In this document: positions 52,661 through 64,000 of the stretch, one piece after another | Numbering within the stretch: the first letter of the stretch is position 1 | How the letters are laid out: every line of letters starts with the position of its first letter | Assembly (NCBI RefSeq): GCF_019649055.1 | Contig: NW_026570260.1 | Location: 186,001-250,000, forward strand | DNA length: 64,000 nucleotides | Direction: 5' to 3' | Source of the DNA: Paramacrobiotus metropolitanus | Taxonomy: Eukaryota; Tardigrada; Eutardigrada; Parachela; Macrobiotidae | Made by a program: the position numbers and the translations under genes | The notes under the pieces: generated by a model | What the model saw: the letters and a program-made list of their open reading frames with translations, nothing else | Told to the model about the DNA's origin: nothing | Databases searched by the model: none

Positions 52661-53845
52661 CATGGGTATTCCATGCACTGGGCCATTTGCCTTGAAACCG
52701 GCACCATGACCATTTGGTTCTCAATACTTCAGCTGACTGCTGCGTTTACTGCTCATGCCGATTCCCAGGTTTTCACATCCCAAAGGTCAACACTAGTTTA
52801 CCTAGCTACCGTACCCGCAGTCGTTCTTTCACTGCAACCCGTTAATCTGAAACAGCATTCACTTATTCCTACATAAGCGCTTGTGCACCAAACAAGGCTC
52901 ACAATCAGCTGACAATACTCGCGGACCGGATGCGATTAATCCCATTTATAATGCGCACTCTCGACACCCTTTACCCAGGTTGTGGGGATACCGTAAATCG
53001 GTAATTTATAGAAATAAGTGTTGAAATTTTCACGAAGTAGTTTTTGCTTAGTAGCACTCTTAAAGCCGGTTCCCCTGTCCTATGGAAACGCATGCAGTTT
53101 TCGCACAATAACTATAAGGATGACAAAATTAATAATATTGCTATTCCTGCCTTACTTATATTTGATAAACAGATAACTACCTGCTGTGTGCATATGAACC
53201 CCGCTGCCTTTGATCTCTCCTCAGTGAGTAAAATTTAAGTACTGAAGCGCACAGTTAACTAACCGAATGCACTCGTTGTTGTAAAGTACAGCGATGGTCA
53301 AATTAGCACATCCCTTGCAAAAATGTCACCTTCACGGTCAAACCGATTGTCCCCGTCTCATTAAGTGTCAGCTGACCTGCACATGCATATGCGGCGTCTG
53401 GATCCATTAAGTCCAATAAAAAGTATTAATATTTGTCTATGATGAGTATTATTCTTGATGTACTCGCACTTTAAAATGCATGATCGACCGAAGCGAAAAT
53501 CCTGCTGCAATATTGTTTCGGGAACTGGTACATAATCGTGTTCCGCGCTTCGCTTCGGTATTTTAGTGCTAGCCGAAAGCGGTGCACTTCCCTAGTAGTT
53601 CTTGTAAATCGAAGTTTACTACAAACACCTGCCCATGCATTCCGCACTTGTTTAATAAATAACACTTTCAAACTTTAAAACTTCCCCCACACGAATGCTA
53701 ACAGTAATTTACCTAAAGTAGACCATTTCTAGCACGCACATGCCAGGGTGCAAGACAGGCAATAAAAAATTAACATCTGAGAATGACTACAAGGATGCGT
53801 ACTATCTGTACAGAAAAACCGGCCCAGGCGCGGACAGGACGGCGG
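52661..53845. other. Intergenic region, no gene recognised
   Basis: 3' flanks of the WYLG precursor (+) and the ZFAND2-like gene (-). No convincing frames or RNA genes. Confidence 0.5.
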
Positions 53846-55018
53846 TCAAGACATCACGCAGTTGGTTTTTCGGCTCTGTTGCGTCTGTACCCGCTGGAAC
53901 TCCGCTTCGCTAACGGCCAGGGCGCGCGCCAGCTCCAAGTCATCGTCTTCCTGCGCTGTGGGCGCGGGGGCGGTGCCGGATGGGGAATCCGACAAGGACA
54001 ACTGTAGGGCACGGGCCAGCGCTTCATCCTCCGACATGTTGGGAGACTGAACTGCAGTTGCCACACCTGGCTTCCCGGCCGCGGGAGTGGCTTTACTGCT
54101 CGTTCCAAAGCGCGCCAATGCCGCCGCTCTATGAAAATAAACCAGTGAGGCGGCGTCGCACTTGACTACATTACTATGCTCTTACCCAGCTTTGCTGGCA
54201 GGCGCCGAGCGTTTAGCGCTGTTGTCAAGGGGAAGGGCTTTGTTGGCGCACTGATGATCATCGGGGAAGCGGTGAGCCAGACAGAAGGATCGTCGACAGT
54301 GCGGGCAGTCCACTTTCAGCATCTCCTTGCGCTTACAGCCGGGGACAGCGCAGCCGTGGGCGTACACCTGGCCGGCCTGTCGCTTGCGAGCCTGCAGCGT
54401 CAGTGCCTTCTCCGAGCGGCATTCCGTGTCCAAATGCTCCGAGACGACGAGATCCGGTAGTTGGCCGCGCTTGATGGGCACGGGGGCGTTACACAATGGA
54501 CACACCGGGACCTGGTTATCCTGTTGGCGTCCGCTGGAGCACTGGTGGTGCTCGTAGCGATAGTGCTCCTTGCTGCAACGGAAAGACCATCAGATTATCG
54601 TAAAACTCTCTAAACCCATAAATTGCCCAGAGCAGTCGCATTACGGTATATTTACCGTATTTACTCACATAGAAATGGCAGCGCTACTTACCAGAAGGTT
54701 TTGCCACATCCATCACACTTGACGGGAAGGAAATCTGCCAAAATAACAACATGCATCAATACGCCTTGGTCAATGTAACAGTCGGAACTGAGTCAAACTG
54801 AGAACGGAGAGAAAACTAAGTTTTTCCATGAAGTTTCAAAAATACTGGAAAGAAAGAAGGGCGCTCTTACCCAGGCGATTACAAGTGTTTTCCTCGCAGT
54901 GCGCGCCAACGTGAAAGGCATCGTGTTGTCTGAGATCGAGATCAGGCGAGTTGCTGCCCGACCTGTTCTGGCGTGCTCCGCTTCCGCCACCGCCACTTTG
55001 TTCTCCCTTGCCATACAT
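53846..55018 (-). CDS. ZFAND2 (AIRAP/AIRAPL) AN1-type zinc-finger protein, 286 aa
   Basis: Exons on the minus strand are 55018-54871, 54734-54692, 54572-54186 and 54128-53846, in phase throughout. A Gly/Ser-rich leader of about 35 residues precedes the first AN1 finger (VGAHCEENTCNRL, PVKCDGCGKTFC, EHHQC). A CPLC..VPI linker and a second AN1 finger follow (CAVPGCKRKEMLKVDCPHCR, CLAHRFPDDHQC). Two ubiquitin-interacting motifs come next (SEDEALARALQLSLSDS; DDDLELARALAVSEAEF). The protein ends CVMS, a CaaX prenylation box like the one in human ZFAND2B. Human AIRAPL binds ubiquitin chains and p97 at the ER and adjusts proteasomal degradation under stress; the same role is inferred. The UIMs and CaaX box place it with ZFAND2B rather than ZFAND2A. 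Confidence 0.93.
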
Positions 55019-56950
55019 GTCTCCCCACTCTGACGCCCCTTCGCGGTAAACAATTCCGGATTTAATAAATCACTCTACCTCTGGTGCTACAACGGAGACG
55101 GCTCCAGAAGAATTTTCCAGCGAGATCACACCTCTTTACGCTTCGAGCTTCGCAGGCTGCTCGCTCGATAAAATTATGACAAAATATAACAAGCGAACGC
55201 TTTATCTGAATATTCCGATCCGATAAATTCCGATCCGATAACCAATCCGCGAACTTGTTCCACACGGTACAACCAGAAAAATACTATCGAAACTCTCCAA
55301 AATAAGTATCATTTAGTAGTAACACAGTTTTCGAGAAATTTTGCAAATTTTACTGCGATATCGATATGGAACCCGTCTAAATGGACTGAATGAAAAGTTG
55401 AGATATGCACCATGTGCAGCCACGGCGCGTGTTTATAAATCTGTTCGTTCAGCTGGCTAATGATGAGTCATGATTACCAGCATGACGTAGCGGTAATGCT
55501 GCCTGGAAATGTGAACGAAGTATAGCGATCGCGAAATTTCTCTGCTACTGTGCATTTGTCATTGTCAAGCTTCAACTGACGCCCCGGGGGTTAGCCACCA
55601 GATAATCGACAACTTGAGGTCAGAGTCCACGTTTTCGCATTTGGAAAAAATCAATATCGCATTATCGCATAAGTGCTGCTAATGCTATAACCATTAATTC
55701 ATTTAGTAAAAAATTAGCTTTTGAAAACAAACGAAACAGGAACTGCATTCCGACTGCCTCCATGACACATTACGGTAACTGGAGGCAAATTAAGCATTTC
55801 CGGTGCTTGTTTCGGCTTTACTTTATCAGAATTAATAGAGGCAGTCTGTAGATATGGAGACATAAGAAAAGACGGTGGAAGTGGAAATATCACAACATAA
55901 AACATGAAAATCGTTATTTTATACATAATTTCTTTCGTTGCTTTATTATTTTAATTTTTGAACGCTCGTCATAAGGAGGCATGATTATGCACTGTGCCGC
56001 GAGGTGGAGTGCGCTATCTGTACTCAGACGATGTTACCTCGTACTTCCGGTCGTTTAGCGGCACCGCCGGCACGTGATGCGAGCCCAAATCCTGAGCACC
56101 GTTGTAGTCAGATAAAGAATTTTCATGAACCATGAGCTCATTGATTATTGTCACTTTACTGATCAGTATTAAATATATGATGTCGATATTCCCTAATTGT
56201 ACGTAAATTAAGTCAGTAAAAGATTATTATCGCTTTTAGTTTCGGCATTTTTTGCTGAAGTTAAATTTGGGAAGGTAAAATCCTATAATATTACCTCGAG
56301 TCAAGACGCATATTTGCAAGCAGTCGCCGTACCGGGGTGGTAGGCAAGAGAGTCCCAATGTTTTGGTCATAACAGCGTCTTTTAGGTGCTGCACCAGCAC
56401 CATCGACTATATTTCTACGTGAAAAGAATGTAAAGCGATTGAAAACGATAAAAAATTTTGTTATGGACCACTTTTCACGCCTCCGTCGTTCGTGCTGATG
56501 TAATCAATTGTGGTGTCTAATTTATTAATAATAGTGTTGTTTGTGCTGTTGTGTGGTGAATGGTGATCCCATTACTCAGTCTAGCTGGAAAATATTGTGA
56601 TGATTACATATTTTTATAACCGATTTCGGATTTTCATCCGCGCTTATCTGTGCCATTGAAGGCTGTCAGACGCGAGACAGTACGACCTGAAAAGCTATGA
56701 TATCCTTACGTAATTGATAATTCATAATCACTGTCTCGCGATCAGAAGAATTTTGGCTGGACAAAACAAGCCCTCTGTGTGGAGCAGATAAAGCGTCGCC
56801 TCTGTTGATAGCAACGAGGGGAACAACAAGTGGGTGTGCTGTGTGCGCGATCAGCTGGGAGGAGAGCAGCTGGACTGGCATGACGCTAGCTCGGTTAGGC
56901 AGTGTGTGTCCTCACTGTGGTTGTCCCCGGAGCAGGTCGTGAGCGGGAGA
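55019..56950. other. Region between divergent ZFAND2-like and neurobeachin-like genes
   Basis: It contains the ZFAND2-like promoter and probably non-coding or early exons of the neurobeachin-like gene. The frame of the exon ending at 57055 stays open upstream to about 56790, so an acceptor such as ctgttgatag near 56808 may bring in an earlier exon that I could not find. Confidence 0.4.
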
Positions 56951-59900
56951 ATGGTGCTGGCCGATGGTGGCCGTCCGCACGCAGTCTCCAGTGGGAGCGC
57001 GCGGGCTTCGGCCAAGGAGCAGCTGCAGCACTGCTGGGTCCTGTATTCCATGCAGGCAAGTCACTCTTCTTTGCTAAGCCATACTTACATGTCAGCAGTA
57101 GTGTTCTCCATTGTTCTGTCCGAAGCAGACGTTTGATGAGCGGCAGGTATGGTTGCAGGGGGAGAGTCGAGCAGCGCTACAGAACTGTCTGGACATCTTT
57201 CTGGAATTATACGGGCGCTACTTGGAGGGTTGCGATGGCGGCGGGGAGCCGTTGTCTTCCAGTTCTTCCTCACAAAGGCACTCGTCCAGCCCTCCTGACA
57301 CTAACGGTCGTGATGGGCAGTATCCCCCGAAAGATGACACGTCCGCCTTCCTCGCCCCCAGGGATCCTGGGGCCGGCGATACCAGGTAACAACGATCCTT
57401 CCTAAGACAATCCATCGTCAGCGCGATTAAAATGTGACATGTTTAAACAGAGACAACCCAGTGAGCGTGGCTTCCCTGCGTCGGCAAGAGTCGGTGCCGA
57501 CGGAAGCCAATCTGAGTGGTCCGCACCTGTCCAGCCTGCCGGACGGCTTCCTGGCGGCACTGGCCCGCGCCCTGCACCGCTGCGTGGACTTCCTGTACGA
57601 CAAGCCCCTCAGCGCACTGCCCCTGAACTCCGCTGCCATCAACACCCAGATCACAGGCGACAGCCAGTTCGCCGTGCAGTTGTTGCAGGCACTGGTCATC
57701 TTCAGCCGCAACGTGGACAACCTGGCCCAGCTGGCCAACTCCACCGCCGTTGTCGACTGCATCGATCTGGCGCTAACATTTCTGACGGCGGCGGTAGATG
57801 ATACGCCCAAGGTAAAACAGATTTTCCTGAGCGTTGGTTGTCATGAGTTTCTCACACATTTGCCGCGTGATCTAGGCTCAATCTGTGGATGCGATTCTAG
57901 CGCTGACCAAAGAGTATATACGCATTGTCTATTACTTCTGCCAGTGCCTTTATGATCCGTACTCGTTGTGGAACGTTCTGGTCAACAGGTATAGTTTAAC
58001 AATGCAACGCTAACTAACAATGCAATGCTATGCTATCACTTTAACCGGCCATATCGACCTGTTTTCCTTAGGTGTGCTCCTAATGCGGAAGCGGTCATTG
58101 TCCGCCCACCTGCCATGCATCCATTACTCCCTAAACTCATATCTAGTAAGACCGTCAAGTCGATATCTGTTTTGCTGCCCATTTCGATGGTGCGGAATAA
58201 TTTGTAGCGGGTTTGGACCGCAGCGTCCAGTCGGATGATTTCGGATTATTGCGGTGCTCGTTGGACACTCTGGGAGCCGTGCTCGTCGGTTCGAAGGTGA
58301 GGGCTCCCGTGTGAATCAGTACTATGCTACGTACTAAATTACCTCCTTTTTTCGGTTGTTATAGAACAACGGAGTACGTATCACCTCTGAGGGGTTGGTC
58401 AGCAACCTATTCGCTTTAGTGAGACGGAAGGCTGCTTGGAGCGATGCAGAGCGCATCCAGATCACGCGGCGGATCCTGAGCTGTATCTCCGTTATTGTCC
58501 ATAATCTGCACGAAGCCGATCCCGATCTGCGACAAGTCGAAGTCGTTACCGTCTTCTCGCAGTTTTTGCAGACGCTGCGATCCCTGGCCGTCCATGACGA
58601 CGAGAGTGTTCAAACAAAAATTGAAATGCTGGGTAACCGTATGAAATTTCAGATTCTTTAATGAAATTTTTAAGTATGTTGTCTGAATCGCAAGTGTGTC
58701 ATCATGTAATTGTTTTTGGTAGGTTGTGTCCATGACATTCTGGCTTATTACGATCGATCTGCGCTGCAAGCCATGTTTATCGGTGTGGGTATTTTTGAAC
58801 AGCTGATTCAAATAACCCAGCAGGGCGCCGACGTGGTGGACATTAAAGGTGGTATGCTGCAAGCTGTTACCGCTGTTCGCGCCCTGGGAGCCATCCTGCG
58901 CGGCTCGGCCAAATGCAAAGTAATAGCATAATAATATTTGAAAACTATCAATTTATGGATTAAATTTTTAAGGGTAAATGAAACTTTTGTATAAATTATA
59001 GATTTAAGATATATATTAAAGATATAATTATGTTTGTGATATTTTTCAATATTTATACGCTAATATCCTGTGGTAACAGTAAATTGCTGCAGTGGCTTTT
59101 GTGCGTACTCGTGACTGTTCATGGCATTTCTAGGAACTTTTTGTGGAGCGCATTGGTTACAGGATGCTGTTGGACGTTTTGAAGACGATATGCGAGCCCA
59201 GCGCCGATTTCGTAGACGCTTTGCTGGAGCTGGTGGTGGAAAGCGAAGAGAAGGATTCCGCCTACCTGATTGTGGCCAACCCTCAGGCGGCTGTCATGCT
59301 GCTCGACTATGCCGCTGTGTTGCGCTCTCCCTCCTTCCAGCTACTAATCATCGCGCGCATCTCGGAGCTGTTGAAGAAGCGCATGCACAGTCGCATCCAG
59401 TGCGCCGCTTTTGGCATGCTGGATGCCATTCTGCATCTCTTTCGGGCATGCAATCGTCTGCCGGCGGATGTCGCTGGTAAGAGCATCGAGTTCCCGTCTC
59501 ATCATCTCTTGACGGCTTCCCCGCCTCTTGCAGACAGTCTGGTGAAGTTATTTGAAATTCTGGCGGCCCATTCCATCGAACCTGGTGAACTGAAGGAGCT
59601 GTTGTCGTTACTGAAGAAGGACGACGAGGGCGTTCAGCCCAGCTACATTCTCCGCTTGATGCATTCCTTGTCTGTGATAGCGTGCAATACGTCTACAAAG
59701 AGCCCTTTCCGCTATTTTGATATACAAGGAGATTACGATGTGAGTTGTTGAATAAGATGATTCATTATTTATTATTTATGCTACCAGCAACGTTTTCCAG
59801 GGGATTACTGTGCCTTCCATGCGGAAGAAATGGGCCGGTCCGGGGTTCACTTTCCATGCCTGGGTGTGTCTGGACGATAATCCCCTATCCACATCCGTCT

Positions 59901-62900
59901 CGGCGGATAATGCGTTCATGCGCCGGATTCTCTATAGGTTGTTCGCACATAACCTTTGTGTATTGCCACTGGAAAATTAGAGTTTCGGTGTTGCAGCATC
60001 ACTAATAACAGTGGCGGCGGATTTGAGGCCTTTTTTACTTACGACTGCGTGCTGGTCGTGGCTGTGATTCATAAAAAGGAATACATCGCTCTGAGCTTAA
60101 CTGACCATCCGTTGCGGGATCTACGATGGGTATGTACGTATCGTTAGAGCAGTTTATGCAGAATTTGGCGATCTGAAGTTTTATACCCTGTGCATACTAT
60201 GCGTTCTCTAACAGTACCTTTTTCTGCTTATGGTGAAATGGATTAACGATAGTGTAAAATATTGCGTTTTCATGAAACTGTTGCGGAATGTTTTACCTTG
60301 ACTGAAATCCGTAAACTGTTTGAAGTGTCTGAATTTTGTTGGGTTCTTGCAGCACTGTCTCGATATCATCCATGCTCCGCCGCGGCGTCCCTTCGGCAGC
60401 AGTACCATGGCCGTATATATGGACGGTCGCCTGGTGCACACCACTAACATGAAGATGCCCTCGCTCAGCGAGTCCTTCACCTTTTTCCGCATCGGGGCGG
60501 CGCCGCTGCGCATGTCGAAACAGCCGGATGTTCTGTCCCACATCACCGCGCCCGGCCAGAGCCCCAAACTGCCCTCCTCGCCCATGTCCCCGCGTCTGCC
60601 GGTGCATGAGCTCATCACTGTGCAGTGCGGCACTCAAGATCACATTTTTGGCATACCCGTGTCGCTCAAGGGCCAACTAAACTCCATCTGCATTTTCCAT
60701 GATGCCATCCTCCCGGTGGAAGCCAAAGAGCTCTTCGATCGGGGTCCGTCGTGAAACTCTGTCGACTTAAACCTGAATCACGTCTTGCAAGTTTCAAATA
60801 TTTGCAGGGCCGAACATTGTGTTTCCTTCGGATGACAGCAGCGATCTGGCCAATAAACTCTTTCTGTACTACCACAGCAATGGCTGTCAGCGCAAACACT
60901 GCATCGACCTGTCGCCGGGGCGACAGCACGATGGCACTTTCACCGGGACGGTGTCAACAGCCTGGAGTTTGGCCAATAGTCTGTGCTGTGTTGGCGGTCT
61001 TCCTGCCCTCCTTCCTATCCTGGAGCAGGCCAATTTTCCCATTCGTGGTCATGTTCCAGCAGTCGACAGTAGTGCCGAGATATCTATGCTTCCTCGGCCG
61101 ATCGGTACCATCTACCAAGTGGATTCGGTGGACAGCCAGAAAGATGATTGGGTCGTCATCCAAAAGTGCACCCCCGGTTAGTGCGATGTGTTGAAATAAT
61201 TTTCACGTATGTGTTATGATATCATGTGAAACTTATTAAAAGACTTTATGCGACAATGTGTTGTGCAGAAGTGGGCGTGGAGAGTAACCCGGTGGCCGCC
61301 TTCCTGGACTTGGTGCGGAAGATCCTGACGCGCAACGCAGAGCTGCAGGATGATGCGCTGCAGTCGCAGAGCGTGGCCATCTTGGGTCATCTCTTGACCA
61401 AGGTGGAGCCGCGTTTTCTGGATGTGGGAGTGTTGTTCGCCGTGCAGCTACTGGTGGAGTCCGGTCAGTCCAGTCACAGTTGGGCGGAGGTGCTCAGTGA
61501 GATATATCAGCACATTCTTTTTGATTTCCGCATCTGGATTAAAGCGGACTTCACCGTTCGTCTCGGTAAACCAGTTACAGGATTAGTGATTTATGTTTTT
61601 TTGTCACACGGCTTGCGTTTCAGGTCATCTCCAGTACATCAGGAAGATGGTGAAGGATGACAAGAAAGTCTTTCGTAAGAAACTGGGCGTACAGTTCTTC
61701 CTGGACACACTGCGGATGTATTACGCGACCAACGCTTCCACCGCCGTGCTGTCGGTCGAGGAAACGGAGATTTTGCGGCAGCACACACTGGGCATCGTCC
61801 AGGAGTTCATCTGTCAGAACATCAACGTCCATGAAGTGGCTGCACTTATTCGCTTCTTGCTGGTGATCAAGGATGAAAAGACAGTGGATGATACATTACA
61901 GCTGCTGTTAACGGTGCTGGAGAACCACAACAAGAGCGACCAAATCTATCTCCTGCTCTTTGAGCCGGGCGCCGCTGATGCTCTGCTGTGTCTGTTGTTG
62001 AAGCGCCACCGGGAGCTGCCGGCGGAGACCAAAAGCAAGATTGTTGCTATTGTCAGTCATTTGTTACGCTCTTCTAAGGTGTACGAGAAGAGTAAGAATC
62101 GACTGCGGATGCTGGATGTGGAGATGGGTGGACTGCTGCTGCTGATGCCCAGTGAGCTGCCCACCGATTTTGCCCGATTATATTTGGAACAGTATTTCTC
62201 CGGAAACTTAGGTTAGTCGAACTTAATCCCAGGAAAATGTTGTACTCGCAGAGTTAATATTTTTCGTACTGATAGTTTATTTTATTTAGAACACCCCGCC
62301 AAGTATGCCTGCATCATCGCTATCTTCAACAAACTCCATCACGCCACCTTACCTCTGAAGGCGGAATTCGCTCGTAAAGTATTATTGCTTGCGCTTTGAT
62401 TTCGAAGTAGCTGTAGGAGATGCAAATAATTGTTTTGTTGTCTTGCAGTTTTTGTACGCTATCTATATGAAGCCGGGCGCTGCAATGCAGATTGCCAGCC
62501 AAGCTGGTTGGTACCACTCCCTGGCCGGCTTGTTGGTAGAGACACCCATGCTGGCCAGCCCATCGTCCACGCACGGAGGCCAAGTAACGCGGGGCAGTAC
62601 TCACGGTGGCACCATCAGTGATTTGATCGACTTGAAATCACCTGACGAAGAAGAGAACGTCTTTTTGGAAGACTTTGTCGACGGTAAGCATCGTCCCTTG
62701 CGGTGGTGCTGTTCATGTTAGTAATGGGTTCTTCCAGGTACGACAATCATGCCAAACGACGATAAAGTCAGCGTCATCGCGGCCAGTGAAGTGGCCAGCT
62801 CCGAGGACGCTGACCGCAGCTCCGTCAGCTCGGCATCGGCTCTCCGTGCACCCCGCAGCGACGTGCAGTCAGTATACAGTGATTCAGCATCCACCTCGCC

Positions 62901-64000
62901 GTCGGTCAACAGCGGCTGGACGCCGAGTCATGGATCTGTGTCCCTGTCGGACGCTCTGCATTCGCAACGGGACTCATTTGCCTTCTTGGACGACACTTTC
63001 GCCACAGACCATCTGTCGCGGCCGGAGTCGGCGGTGGATGAACTGTGCACGGTGGTGCTGAACATCCTTTCGACCGTGATGTGGCAAGGCATCGAGGGAT
63101 CGTCCAGCAGCAACATGTGGGGAGCGCGGGCGCAGGTCCTGCTTAGTTTGGATATGCTGGCGTTGAACAACCATCTGTTTAAGAAACCTGAAGAGCTTAA
63201 ACGCCGTCTTTATGAGATGGCACTTCAAGTGCGTATGGCTAACTTTAAAAGGCTGTGCTTTCGCGTGCTTCAACGAGAAATGGTTATAGGTAGTGATCTC
63301 GGATCTGAAGAAAGAACCATCGAAAGTTGCTAATATCGAGAATGCCGAGCTGGTCATCCGTCTCATCCATGACTTTATCACGGCCCCTGATCTGCACACC
63401 AATCTGGAAGTGAAACTGTCCGATAAGGTGCGTTAATGGATTATTGAAATTATTGTACGATGGAAAAAAAGGAAAAGGATGTTTGTATTGGTAGTTGTTA
63501 GAAGACTTCTCGTCGCTGCTGGACAGCATCCGCGTGTGGGAAGGCGAGAGTGCCGACGGCTGGTCGGAGACTCTGCAGATGGGCATGGCCGTACTTTTAA
63601 CAGTTGTGCGCTGTCCGGACGTCAAGTACTGCAGCATCGTGATCCCTAAACTGCACTACGCCATTCAGTGCCGCCTCAACTGCTCCCGCCGTGAAGTTTG
63701 CTATATTCTCGGTAAGTATATCAGCAATGTCCGGTATTGCTTGATACGATAATGGATTCATGTGCTTGTAGCGGCGCTAAACGAGACTCTGCTGATGTCT
63801 ATTGATATGAGCAATCAGGAGCACTTCTCCTTTGTCATTCCCGTGTTGCGATTGATTCTGGAAAAATGGGCAGCGGTGTTAAGTACGGCGCGCTATCTAA
63901 CCAACCTTCCGATGCCGGCTTTTAATGCGTCACAGCACAACTTTGTCGTCCTCCAAAAGTACTTCCGCTCTACGGAGTGGGGCGGTTTTATAAGTAACAC
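56951..64000 (+). CDS. Neurobeachin-like protein (NBEAL1/2 family), N-terminal part, runs off window
   Basis: Twenty-two in-phase exons: 56951-57055, 57129-57385, 57451-57811, 57876-57988, 58072-58145, 58208-58296, 58365-58632, 58723-58919, 59134-59476, 59534-59739, 59801-59937, 59997-60129, 60353-60743, 60808-61176, 61269-61565, 61624-62211, 62290-62378, 62449-62683, 62738-63228, 63290-63427, 63495-63711 and 63772 onward. They give about 1775 residues, still open at 64000. The N-terminal part is armadillo-like helical repeats. A concanavalin A-like (LamG-type) domain from about residue 672 carries NBEAL signatures (GPGFTFHAWVCLDD, GGGFEAFFTYD, VVAVIHKKEY, HAPPRRPFG). More helical repeats and an acidic/Ser-rich linker follow. 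PH-BEACH and WD40 domains are expected beyond the window. NBEAL proteins are large scaffolds for vesicle and granule trafficking. The start at 56951 is provisional. Intron 1 begins GC. Confidence 0.88.

Noticed and set aside
52168-52713. 181-codon open frame on the minus strand across the peptide array
   Set aside because: It is the antisense shadow of the tandem repeat. The plus strand has the cleavage sites and splice structure.

Overview
This is a window of eukaryotic nuclear DNA from an invertebrate animal. Almost every gene is split by GT-AG introns, many of them only 50-120 bp long. The genes are animal genes: tryptophan hydroxylase, an Ajuba-type LIM protein, a neurobeachin-like BEACH protein, a CUB/LDLa serine protease homologue, a secreted haem peroxidase, an ENPP ectoenzyme, a Mp20/transgelin-like muscle protein, and a neuropeptide-like precursor. 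The Mp20-like protein, the clip-free CUB protease homologue and the amidated-peptide precursor suggest an ecdysozoan, possibly a tardigrade. That placement is inference, because no rRNA or mitochondrial marker is present. Gene models were built by following reading frame and phase across splice sites. For most genes every intron closes in phase and the total is a whole number of codons.

Layout. 1-2293 (+): 3' part of an ENPP phosphodiesterase. 2829-8378 (-): complete 13-exon secreted haem peroxidase. 11669-12328 (+): TRIR (C19orf43) homologue. 13997-16713 (-): two-exon gene of unknown function, with a 1.08 kb TA-flanked transposon in its intron. 19284-20462 (-):low-complexity protein. About 20736-21698 (-): possible multi-pass membrane protein. 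23894-27346 (+): CUB-CUB-LDLa-serine protease homologue that has lost two catalytic-triad residues. 28538-30147 (+): DEF8/Rubicon-family gene. 30667-37910 (-): 11-exon Ajuba homologue, with a 460 bp TA-flanked inverted-repeat element in intron 1 and a 27 bp minisatellite in intron 3. About 40136-40620 (-): possible unrecognised exons. 41343-47004 (+): 13-exon tryptophan hydroxylase. 49230-50115 (+): Mp20/transgelin-like protein. 51304-52660 (+): precursor with seven WYLG-amide repeats. 53846-55018 (-): ZFAND2 AN1 zinc-finger protein with a CaaX box. 56951-64000 (+): 5' two thirds of a neurobeachin-like gene, running off the window.

The genes do not form an operon. They are independent neighbours on both strands, separated by 0.5-3.3 kb of AT-rich DNA with small repeats. 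Two are linked by theme: tryptophan hydroxylase makes serotonin, and the WYLG precursor about 4 kb away is a probable peptide-transmitter gene. The most novel item is the WYLG-amide precursor, whose peptide family I do not recognise. Also notable are the peroxidase lacking both residues that esterify haem in the mammalian enzymes, two GC-AG introns, and two transposon copies with complete ends.
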